A stretch of 53,720 nucleotides of DNA, taken from positions 1 to 53,720 of the forward strand of contig JACZKQ010000180.1 of assembly GCA_014859965.1 (NCBI GenBank), written 5' to 3'. The number at the start of each line of letters is the position of its first letter. The stretch's first letter is position 1. The position numbers were made by a program, and so were the translations under genes. The notes beneath the pieces were generated by a model that worked only from the letters and a program-made list of their open reading frames with translations, made no database searches and was not told the origin of the DNA. Of the stretch, positions 21,171 through 28,204 are shown one piece after another. This DNA comes from Phycisphaerae bacterium (GTDB taxonomy: Bacteria; Planctomycetota; Phycisphaerae; Sedimentisphaerales; Anaerohalosphaeraceae).

Positions 21171-21907
21171 CTGCCTGCACCTTGCGGTGTTTCTCACCCC
21201 GGCCGAGTTGTTCAAAACGGTCGTCGCATTCCGCCAAATAGCAGCCGACTGTGAGTTCGAATCGTCAGCGCCGCAACTTTTTTGAAAATTTTTTTTGGAC
21301 CGGCCGCACCTGATCTTCCACCGACCATCCCGACGCCGGCGCCCCGGACGGCCGCAGGCCCCCCCGCCGCCGAGTCTTCGGCAACCTCATTTTGCAACCC
21401 GATTGCCAATACTGATAGGAATGCTTCCATGCTTTGGCGTCCGCCGGCTGACGCCGTCCCGGCCGGCCGCCACCACAGCCTGACGCACGCCGCCGTCATC
21501 TTCATTTCGAAGGATTAACGCACCTTCGCCGACGCGCCGCGGCGCGATTCCACCGAAAAGCCAAAAAAAGTGTTTGACGCCGCCCTCCATATCTTTTACA
21601 TTTTGTAAAACGTAAAAGACGGAACAGCCGCCCCCAGGATACTCAGACGATGCTGAAGAACGACAATTGTTCCGGCGGGAGGCGCGGCGACGTTTCTTGC
21701 GGATGTTTTGAAATGCATTACTGACCGGGCGGTCCTGGAATATGGGAGGCCGCAAAACGTAACCGCGGCCGGCAGGCGTCGCAAAGAGAGAGCGAGCCTG
21801 AGTGCCGGCGGCGTTAAGCGTGAATTGCTCTCTATGATTGATCGGCTGATCCGCTCGTTCGCATTGGATCGCTGTTAGTTGTTGACTGTTAATTCGTTGA
21901 ATGCTGT
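21171..21907. other. 737-base stretch without a convincing gene
   Basis: Open frames on both strands here (for example 21387-21755 minus) show no family signature, signal peptide or ribosome site. The stretch holds T-rich tracts near 21,275-21,297 and the palindrome at 21594-21610. It probably contains the control region for the MerR-like gene. Confidence 0.5.
21594..21610. promoter_or_regulatory. Perfect palindrome TTTTACA-TTT-TGTAAAA
   Basis: Seven-base arms around three T, an operator-like site for a dimeric regulator, 300 bases upstream of a MerR-like gene. The binding protein is not known. Confidence 0.4.
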
Positions 21908-22210
21908 ATGACTGCCATAAAGCATGACAAGAAAATGAAATTCCAGGTGCCGGTAAAACTGTACCGCATCGGTGAGGTCGTCCGCTACACGCCGTTTACA
22001 CGGCAGACGATACATAATTACACCACCATGGGATTGATTCAGGAATCGGATTGGACCGAGGGCGGTCATCGTCTATACGACGAATCGGTGTTCGAGCGAT
22101 TGGCGACAATAATGGAATTACGCAAGACCAATACGCTGACCGAGATTCGAAAGATGATGCGGCACAATGTCGGGCGAGACCCGAACCGTGCGGCAGCGCG
22201 AAAGGCGTGA
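21908..22210 (+). CDS. MerR-type helix-turn-helix regulator, short form
   Basis: A 100-residue protein with the MerR winged-helix head: YRIGEVVRYTPFTRQTIHNY, GLI, then GGHRLYDESVFERLATI. It ends after about 95 residues, so it lacks the long dimerisation helix and effector domain of full MerR proteins. The ATG at 21908 is used here; the in-frame ATG at 21935 is possible and neither has a clear ribosome site. It lies 74 bases before flgB and then a flagellar-type sigma factor, which suggests a role in controlling motility genes. That role is inferred from position only. Confidence 0.8.
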   Translation: MTAIKHDKKMKFQVPVKLYRIGEVVRYTPFTRQTIHNYTTMGLIQESDWTEGGHRLYDESVFERLATIMELRKTNTLTEIRKMMRHNVGRDPNRAAARKA

Positions 22211-22284
22211 CGCCGCAACCGACCGCATCGGCGCACGCTTGAGGGGTATTGAAGGAACGGGATTAAGAGACAGGAAGTCGAACC

Positions 22285-22707
22285 ATGAATATCTCATCCG
22301 TCGTCACGGACAACATCTCGGAACTGCTGGCAAAGATACTCGAATTCACACAGCGGCGCCGCGAACTGATCGCCGCAAATATTCTGAACGTGAATGAGCC
22401 GGGCTACGAGCCGAAGGACCTCGATGTAGACGAGTTCGCCGACCTGATGACGCAGGCCATTTCCGAACACCTTCAGAATCAGCGACTGCTGCTGTGCGAC
22501 GGACGCCACACCCGCTTCACCGCAAACGGCTGTTTCGAAACAATTCCGATCGTAGACGAAAAAGCCAAGCGCATCCTGGCCCGCGACAGCAAGGCGTATC
22601 TCAAAGATCAGATGGCACGTCTTTTCGAAAACGTGCTCAATCGCCGGTTCGCGGGGGAATTGCTGTCGCAGAAGCAGTATCCGAGTTCTACTCCCCGGTT
22701 TATCTGA
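22285..22707 (+). CDS. flgB: Flagellar basal-body rod protein FlgB
   Basis: 140 residues with the rod-protein N-terminus: LEFTQRRRELIAANILNVNE followed by PGYEPKDLDVDEF. This matches the FlgB/FlgC signature, although the usual TPGY is EPGY. FlgB forms the proximal rod of the flagellar motor after export by the flagellar type III system. The ATG at 22285 follows AGGAAG at about ten bases. FlgC and FliE, which normally follow, are absent here; instead a small frame and a FliA-type sigma gene follow. Confidence 0.87.
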   Translation: MNISSVVTDNISELLAKILEFTQRRRELIAANILNVNEPGYEPKDLDVDEFADLMTQAISEHLQNQRLLLCDGRHTRFTANGCFETIPIVDEKAKRILARDSKAYLKDQMARLFENVLNRRFAGELLSQKQYPSSTPRFI

Positions 22708-22753
22708 TTTACCGTCCGGACCGCGGCAGCGCGGTTCAACAAGGACCCTAAGA

Positions 22754-23005
22754 ATGATGCGTAACATACAAAAAGCCCAGCCGACACTTTTCGGACGCAA
22801 GCCGACCGGCAGCGCAGCCGGCGACGACCGCCCGCGCGGTCCTGTCCGCCAGGCGTTTGCCTCGCCGCCGAACAGCGGCCGGGAAAACCTGAGCACGCAT
22901 CGACCTGGTTTTTTAAAGCGCAGTATGCAATTGGTCGATAGGGATGTGCTGGCAAATCGGGTCATTTGGGGGCCGGACGTTTCAACACGGATGTGCTGCG
23001 AGTGA
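22754..23005 (+). CDS. Small hypothetical protein between flgB and the sigma factor
   Basis: An 83-residue frame starting ATG-ATG at 22754 with AAGGA about nine bases upstream. It is basic and proline-rich with no membrane segment and no family I recognise. The ribosome site and position in the presumed operon support it; the composition (many Arg, Pro and Gly) is also that of spurious GC-rich frames. Confidence 0.3.
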   Translation: MMRNIQKAQPTLFGRKPTGSAAGDDRPRGPVRQAFASPPNSGRENLSTHRPGFLKRSMQLVDRDVLANRVIWGPDVSTRMCCE

Positions 23006-23062
23006 TTTATAGGACCCTTGCGGCGGCAAGACGCGTTTTCAAGGTTATAAGGAGGTACACAA

Positions 23063-23842
23063 ATGAAGACGGCACAAGTTCAAGACATCCAGGAAGTCTG
23101 GCGTGCGTTTTTCGAAACGCATGACGAGTACTCCCGCAACCGTCTGATGGAAAACTACCTCCCGCTGGTCAAGTACACCGCCGACCGCATCTACGCCAAA
23201 CTCCCCGATAAGGTGGAGCTCGACGACCTGATCAGCGCCGGCATCTTCGGCCTCATGGACGCCATCGACGCGTTCGATCCCGAGCGCGGCGTCAAGTTCG
23301 AGACCTACTGCACGCCGCGTATCCGCGGTTCCATCCTCGATGAGCTTCGCAGCATGGACTGGGTGCCCCGGCTTGTACGGGCCCGCGCCCATCAGCTCGA
23401 GCGGGCGCTGGCGACGCTGGAAGCGCAGCTCGGCCGCGTTCCGACCGATAAAGAGATTGCCGCCGAACTGAACATGAACATGGATGACTTCCACCGCCTC
23501 CAGAAAGACGCCACGGCAACGGGCGTCGTTTCGCTGAGCAACAAGTTCAACGAATCCGACGGCGAAAAGGACATCCGCGAAATCGACATCATCGAAGACC
23601 AGAAAAGCCAGAACCCCGTTCACGAGGTCCAGAAACGCGACCTCAAAGGCCTGCTCACAAAAGGCCTCACGCGGGCCGAGCGGCTCATTATCGTGCTGTA
23701 CTATTACGAAGAGATGACAATGAAGGAGATCGGCGCCACGCTCGACCTGTCCGAGTCGCGCGTCTCGCAGATGCATTCTTCGATCATTGCCCGACTCAAG
23801 GCCCAGATGAACAGCCGCCGCAAGGAGTTCGCCATCTCCTAA
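23063..23842 (+). CDS. fliA: FliA/WhiG-family RNA polymerase sigma factor
   Basis: 259 residues; a strong AAGGAGG precedes the ATG at 23063. Sigma-70 regions are clear: region 2 (NYLPLVKYTADRIYAKLP, then DDLISAGIFGLMDAIDAFDP), region 3 (GRVPTDKEIAAELNM) and region 4 (ERLIIVLYYYEEMTMKEIG, LDLSESRVSQMHSSII). Lack of region 1 and the overall length fit the FliA/WhiG group, which transcribes flagellar or developmental genes. The flgB gene upstream supports the flagellar version. Confidence 0.94.
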   Translation: MKTAQVQDIQEVWRAFFETHDEYSRNRLMENYLPLVKYTADRIYAKLPDKVELDDLISAGIFGLMDAIDAFDPERGVKFETYCTPRIRGSILDELRSMDWVPRLVRARAHQLERALATLEAQLGRVPTDKEIAAELNMNMDDFHRLQKDATATGVVSLSNKFNESDGEKDIREIDIIEDQKSQNPVHEVQKRDLKGLLTKGLTRAERLIIVLYYYEEMTMKEIGATLDLSESRVSQMHSSIIARLKAQMNSRRKEFAIS

Positions 23843-23870
23843 GCACGCTCGGACAAACAAAGACTACAAG

Positions 23871-23902
23871 AAACCGTCGTCCCTCCGGGGGCGGCGGTTT
23901 TT
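23871..23902 (+). terminator. Rho-independent terminator after fliA
   Basis: AAACCGTCGTCCC-TCCG-GGGGCGGCGGTTTTT: a GC-rich stem and T-run 29 bases past the sigma-factor stop. Confidence 0.85.
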
Positions 23903-23915
23903 CATTGTATGCGGG

Positions 23916-23943
23916 TTGCGATTCCACGCCGGACGACTATAAT
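23916..23943 (+). promoter_or_regulatory. Sigma-70-like promoter of dapF
   Basis: TTGCGA (23916-23921) and TATAAT (23938-23943), spacer 16, 34 bases before the dapF ATG. Confidence 0.5.
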
Positions 23944-23976
23944 GCAGGGCTGTACCGCTGTAGAAAGGGACGGGTA

Positions 23977-24852
23977 ATGCGTTTTACGAAAATGCACGGT
24001 TTAGGCAACGACTACGTGTACGTCAACTGTTTCGCCGAACAGGTCGACGATCCTGCGTCGCTGGCCGTGGCGGTCAGCGACCGGCACCTCGGCATCGGCG
24101 CCGACGGGCTGATCCTCATCTGCCCGTCCGATCAGGCCGCCGTGCGTATGCGTATGTTTAATGCCGACGGCTCGGAAGCCCAGATGTGCGGCAATGGCAT
24201 TCGCTGCGTCGCCAAGTACGTTTACGATCACGCCGTCGCCGCACCTGCCGGCGAGTTTTCCGTGCCCGGCCAGGGAACATTCGCGTCGTCTTTGCGCATC
24301 GAAACGGGCCGGGGCATCTTAACCCTCGGCCTGGAAGTCGGCGGCGACAATACCGTCGAGCGGGTATGCGTCAACATGGGCCAACCGATCCTCAGCGGCC
24401 CAGACATTCCCGTGGACATGCCCGGCGAGCGCATTGTCAATGAACCCCTCGACGTCCGCGGCGACGAACTCCTCATGACATGCGTGTCGATGGGCAATCC
24501 CCATGCGGTGTTCTTCTGCGACGACACCGCCGCAATCGACCTGGAGCACATCGGCCCCCTCATCGAGCATCATCCGATGTTTCCCGAGCGGGTAAACGTC
24601 CATTTTGTCCGCATCGAAGGACCCGGCGAGTTCACCATGCGCACCTGGGAGCGCGGCAGCGGCATCACAATGGCCTGCGGCACCGGCGCTTGTGCCTGTG
24701 CGGTCGCGGGCGTGCTCGCGGGACGCTGCGAGCGACTGGTGCTGGCCCACCTGCCCGGCGGCGACCTGGAACTCAACTGGTGCGAACAGGACAACTGCGT
24801 TTACATGACCGGCCCCGCCGTCGAGGTCTTCACAGGCGAGTGGCCGCACTGA
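23977..24852 (+). CDS. dapF: Diaminopimelate epimerase
   Basis: 291 residues from the ATG at 23977 (MRFTKMHGLGNDYVYVN, the standard DapF opening). It converts LL- to meso-diaminopimelate for lysine and peptidoglycan. Both active-site Cys motifs are present: MCGNGIRCVAKY (Cys71) and ITMACGTGACACA. Length is normal. Its presence implies meso-DAP peptidoglycan or lysine synthesis through DAP, consistent with the L,D-transpeptidase further along. Confidence 0.97.
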   Translation: MRFTKMHGLGNDYVYVNCFAEQVDDPASLAVAVSDRHLGIGADGLILICPSDQAAVRMRMFNADGSEAQMCGNGIRCVAKYVYDHAVAAPAGEFSVPGQGTFASSLRIETGRGILTLGLEVGGDNTVERVCVNMGQPILSGPDIPVDMPGERIVNEPLDVRGDELLMTCVSMGNPHAVFFCDDTAAIDLEHIGPLIEHHPMFPERVNVHFVRIEGPGEFTMRTWERGSGITMACGTGACACAVAGVLAGRCERLVLAHLPGGDLELNWCEQDNCVYMTGPAVEVFTGEWPH

Positions 24853-24907
24853 TTACATCCCGATAAACACGCTCCCTGCCATCCCCAGCCGCGAATATTT
24901 TTTCAGG

Positions 24908-24936
24908 TTGACTATCGCGCACGCCGGTTTTACTAT
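24908..24936 (+). promoter_or_regulatory. Sigma-70-like promoter of the kor operon
   Basis: TTGACT (24908-24913) and TACTAT (24931-24936), spacer 17, 46 bases before korD. Confidence 0.55.
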
Positions 24937-24981
24937 GGTTGATACCCCTGCCTGAAGAGGGGCATTGTTTTTGGTGATTGA

Positions 24982-25221
24982 ATGGCTGACATAAAGATCG
25001 ACAAGGACCGCTGCAAGGGCTGCTGCCTGTGTGTCGCTGAGTGTCCGCGCGGCAATATTCGAATGGCCGAACTGCTCAACGATGCCGGACAACCTTACGC
25101 CGAGATAGTCGATACCGATAACTGTACCGGATGCGCCTTGTGCTGTCAGATGTGTCCGGACCTGGCGATTGCCATCGGCCCGAAAAAACCGGCCCCCGAC
25201 AAGGCGCCGGGCAGCGTATAA
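24982..25221 (+). CDS. korD: 2-oxoacid:ferredoxin oxidoreductase delta subunit (2x[4Fe-4S])
   Basis: 79 residues with two [4Fe-4S] motifs, CKGCCLCVAECPRG and CTGCALCCQMCPD, the length and layout of the small ferredoxin subunit of KorABCD/VorABCD complexes. It passes electrons from the TPP enzyme to free ferredoxin. It is the first gene of the four-gene operon D-A-B-C. The ribosome site is weak. The substrate cannot be read from this subunit. Confidence 0.93.
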   Translation: MADIKIDKDRCKGCCLCVAECPRGNIRMAELLNDAGQPYAEIVDTDNCTGCALCCQMCPDLAIAIGPKKPAPDKAPGSV

Positions 25222-25271
25222 TTAGGCACGCCTCCCGATTCGTTGGCGGCATGCTTTGGAGAACTCGTGTT

Positions 25272-26339
25272 TTGAAAATACTCCTCAAGGGCAACGAAGT
25301 AATGTGCGAGGCGGCGATCCAGGCGGGCTGCCGGTTTTTTGCCGGGTACCCGATCACGCCTCAAAATGAAGTGCCGGAATATATGTCGCACCGTATGCCC
25401 GCCGTCGGCGGCGCCTTCGTGCAGGCCGAAAGCGAGATTGCGGCGATTAACATGCTCTTCGGCGCCTCGGCCGCCGGCGCCCGCTGCATGACAAGCTCAT
25501 CCTCGCCGGGCATCAGCCTCAAGCAGGAGGGAATCAGCTACATTACTGCGGCCGAACTGCCTTGCGTCATCGCCAATATGCAGCGAGGCGGACCCGGGCT
25601 CGGCAACATCCGGGCCTCGCAGGCGGATTACTGGCAAGCCGTCAAAGGCGGCGGTCACGGCGATTACCGACTGATCGTATTAGGTCCGTCGACGCTGCCG
25701 GAACTCTACACGCTGACGATGAACGCCTTCGACTATGCAGACCACTATCGCAACCCGGTGTTGATCCTGGGCGACGGCATCCTGGGCCAGATGGCTGAGC
25801 CGGTCGAGTTGACGCCGTATGCGCCGGTCGTCGATCTGCCCGAGAAGGATTTCGTGCTGGACGGCTGCGCAGGGCGAAAACCGCGCGTAATCAAGACCCT
25901 GTACCTGCGGCCCGCGCTGGAACTTGTGCACAGAAATGAACTGCTCCAGGCCAAGTACGACAAAATCAGCAGCGAATTGAGCCTCTTCGAAGAGATAGAA
26001 ACCGCCGACGCCGAACTGATCGTCGCGGCCTACGGCATCACGGCGAGGATCGCCAAAGGCGCGGTCCGGACCGCGCGGCGCAATGGCCTGAAAGTCGGCA
26101 TGATTCGGCCCATCACGCTGTGGCCGTTTCCGGAGGAGCCTTTCATGCGGGCCGCCCGGACGGCGGAAAAGTTCCTCGTTGTGGAAATGTCCAACGGCCA
26201 GTTTATCGAAGACGTCAAGCTGGCGACAGCCTGCCGACGTCCGGTCGAGTTCCTCGGCAAAGGCGGCGGCTGGTATCCGACGCCCGAGGCGATTTTCGAA
26301 AAAATCAGTACGATGTGTGAAAAGAGTCTTGCCGACTGA
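25272..26339 (+). CDS. korA: 2-oxoacid:ferredoxin oxidoreductase alpha subunit
   Basis: 355 residues from a TTG at 25272, which has GGAG ten bases upstream and gives the usual opening KILLKGNEVMCEAAIQAG; an ATG at 25251 is the alternative. It carries the pyrimidine-binding and domain II parts: GYPITPQNEVPEYM, QAESEIAAINMLFGAS, TSSSSPGISLKQEGISY. The complex oxidatively decarboxylates a 2-oxoacid to acyl-CoA, reducing ferredoxin; it can run in reverse. The split four-subunit form fits 2-oxoglutarate or branched-chain 2-oxoacid enzymes rather than single-chain pyruvate enzymes. Confidence 0.93.
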   Translation: MKILLKGNEVMCEAAIQAGCRFFAGYPITPQNEVPEYMSHRMPAVGGAFVQAESEIAAINMLFGASAAGARCMTSSSSPGISLKQEGISYITAAELPCVIANMQRGGPGLGNIRASQADYWQAVKGGGHGDYRLIVLGPSTLPELYTLTMNAFDYADHYRNPVLILGDGILGQMAEPVELTPYAPVVDLPEKDFVLDGCAGRKPRVIKTLYLRPALELVHRNELLQAKYDKISSELSLFEEIETADAELIVAAYGITARIAKGAVRTARRNGLKVGMIRPITLWPFPEEPFMRAARTAEKFLVVEMSNGQFIEDVKLATACRRPVEFLGKGGGWYPTPEAIFEKISTMCEKSLAD

Positions 26340-26375
26340 TGGCCGGTGCGACCAGTACGAATAGCGGGGTTTATA

Positions 26376-27107
26376 ATGGAATTTGAGAGACCAACGACGC
26401 TTCTTGAGACCCGGACGCACTACTGTCCGGGATGCGGGCACGGCATCGTGCATCGCCTGGTCGCCGAAGTGATCGACGAACTGGGAATACGCGAGCGCAC
26501 AATCGGCACGGCCCCCGTGGGCTGCGCGGTGCTGCTCTACGACTACTTCAACTGCGACATCATCGAGTGCGCGCACGGCCGCCCCCCTGCCGTCGCCACC
26601 GGCCTCAAACGCGTGCTCCCCGACCGCATCGTCTTCACGTATCAGGGAGACGGCGACCTGGCCGCAATCGGCACCAGCGAAACCATTCACACCGCCAATC
26701 GCGGCGAAAACATCACCGCCATCTTTGTCAACAACGCCGTCTACGGAATGACCGGCGGGCAGATGGCCCCGACCACGCTCCTCGGCCAGAGCACCACCAC
26801 CAGCCCTGACGGACGCGGCCTCAACCACGAAGGCCCCCCCCTGAAGGTCTGCGAATTGTTAGCCAGCCTCGACGGAGTGACCTACCTCGAACGTGTCGCA
26901 GTGAGCACCGCAAAGGATACCATTAAGGCACGCAAAGCCATTCGCAAGGCCTTCGTCAACCAGATCGAGGGCAAGGGATATTCGCTGGTCGAAGTGCTCT
27001 CGATGTGCCCGACGGACTGGAAACTCTCGCCGCAGCAAGGGGTGGACTTCGTCAATCATCAGATGAAAAAAGTGTTCCCGTTAGGGGTCTACAAGGACAG
27101 GAGTTAA
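26376..27107 (+). CDS. korB: 2-oxoacid:ferredoxin oxidoreductase beta subunit (TPP-binding)
   Basis: 243 residues from the ATG at 26376. The start region THYCPGCGHGIVHRLV supplies the beta-subunit Cys motif and the TPP/Mg site is GDGDLAAIGTSETIHTANRG followed by FVNNAVYGMTGGQ. Length fits the short beta subunits of Kor/Vor enzymes. The stop is three bases before the korC start, so translation is coupled. Confidence 0.94.
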   Translation: MEFERPTTLLETRTHYCPGCGHGIVHRLVAEVIDELGIRERTIGTAPVGCAVLLYDYFNCDIIECAHGRPPAVATGLKRVLPDRIVFTYQGDGDLAAIGTSETIHTANRGENITAIFVNNAVYGMTGGQMAPTTLLGQSTTTSPDGRGLNHEGPPLKVCELLASLDGVTYLERVAVSTAKDTIKARKAIRKAFVNQIEGKGYSLVEVLSMCPTDWKLSPQQGVDFVNHQMKKVFPLGVYKDRS

Positions 27108-27109
27108 CG

Positions 27110-27685
27110 GTGTCCGATGCAGAGACGGTCATGAGCGGTCAGGAAACGAAGATCGTCATCGCGGGCTTCGGCGGCCAGGGCGTCGTCGTCGCCGGAAATA
27201 TCATCGCCCGAGCCTGCGTCATCGAGGGCCGAAACGTCACCGGCATGATCTCCTACGGCGCCGAGATGCGCGGCGGCACCGCAAATGCGACCGTCGTCAT
27301 ATCCGAAGGTGAGATCGCCAGCCCAGTTGTCGAAACGCCCGACATGGCGATCATCATGAATCAGCCGTCGCTGGACAAATTCGAACCCGTGATTGCCGGC
27401 GGCGGCCTGCTGATTCTGAATACGTCGCTGGTCGACCGCAGGCCGCACCGGGACGACCTCCGCGCCGTGCAAATCGCCGCATCGCAGATCGCCCACGAAC
27501 TCGGCAATGTGCGTGTGGCAAATATCGTGGCGCTGGGAGCATTCATCAGGAAGACAAAGCTCTTGCGCCCCGCAAGCGTCGAGCAGGCCATCGCCGACCT
27601 CTTTGCAAGCAAGAAGGCGGCGCTCGTGGAACTCAACATTCGCGCGCTCAACGAAGGCATGGCGCGTCTGGTCGAGGCGTCATGA
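27110..27685 (+). CDS. korC: 2-oxoacid:ferredoxin oxidoreductase gamma subunit
   Basis: 191 residues from a GTG at 27110, which has AGGAG six bases upstream overlapping the korB stop. GFGGQGVVVAGNIIARAC and SYGAEMRGGTANATVVIS are the standard gamma-subunit segments. Together with korDAB it completes the enzyme. Its stop overlaps the start of the next gene as ATGA (27682-27685), so an ExbD-like protein is coupled to a metabolic operon. Confidence 0.93.
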   Translation: MSDAETVMSGQETKIVIAGFGGQGVVVAGNIIARACVIEGRNVTGMISYGAEMRGGTANATVVISEGEIASPVVETPDMAIIMNQPSLDKFEPVIAGGGLLILNTSLVDRRPHRDDLRAVQIAASQIAHELGNVRVANIVALGAFIRKTKLLRPASVEQAIADLFASKKAALVELNIRALNEGMARLVEAS

Positions 27686-28203
27686 ACAGCGTAAACGCCG
27701 ACAGGCCGCGGGAATATCCGCGAGGGATGGGGAGGCACGTCCTGGAGGCGTTGCGACGCCGCAGGACACCGGGCACGGGCATTCGCATGACCCCGATGAT
27801 CGATGTGGTATTCCTGCTGCTGACGTTTTTCATCCTGACGATTCGTTTTCGCGTGCCGGAGGAATTCCTGCCGATCACATTGCCCAGCGCCCTCCAGGCG
27901 CGCCGGATCGGCATCGTCGAACCCTTGGAAATAAACATTGCTGCGCACCCGAACGGCTGCATGGTCGCCTTCGGGCCCGGCGGCCGGGCGGGCGAACTGC
28001 TGATCGGCACGGACACAATTGACGCCGACCTGACCGCCCTGACCACGCGATTCGTCGAAGTGCTGCAAACCCAGCAGCGAAACGTCGGCGATCCCATCGA
28101 AGTCATCTGCAGCGACGCAGTGTCCTGGGATCACCTTGTGAAAATATATAACATTCTCTACGCCATGGGAATCAACGACATCACCTTTGGCATGACCCAC
28201 TGA
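27682..28203 (+). CDS. ExbD/TolR-like inner-membrane protein (orphan)
   Basis: 173 residues. A basic cytoplasmic head (to about residue 35) is followed by one transmembrane helix with the family motif MTPMIDVVFLLLTFFIL, including the proton-carrying Asp, then a periplasmic domain. ExbD/TolR proteins work with ExbB/TolQ to use proton flow for work on envelope proteins. No ExbB gene lies beside this copy, so it may share the one at 35022-35870. The start overlaps korC by ATGA, and the next gene, a secreted helical-repeat protein, begins two bases after its stop. Confidence 0.88.
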   Translation: MNSVNADRPREYPRGMGRHVLEALRRRRTPGTGIRMTPMIDVVFLLLTFFILTIRFRVPEEFLPITLPSALQARRIGIVEPLEINIAAHPNGCMVAFGPGGRAGELLIGTDTIDADLTALTTRFVEVLQTQQRNVGDPIEVICSDAVSWDHLVKIYNILYAMGINDITFGMTH

Positions 28204-28204
28204 C

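Noticed and set aside
21387-21755. 122-codon minus-strand frame in the gap before the MerR gene
   Set aside because: No ribosome site, no recognisable domain, unusual composition; kept as gene-free sequence.
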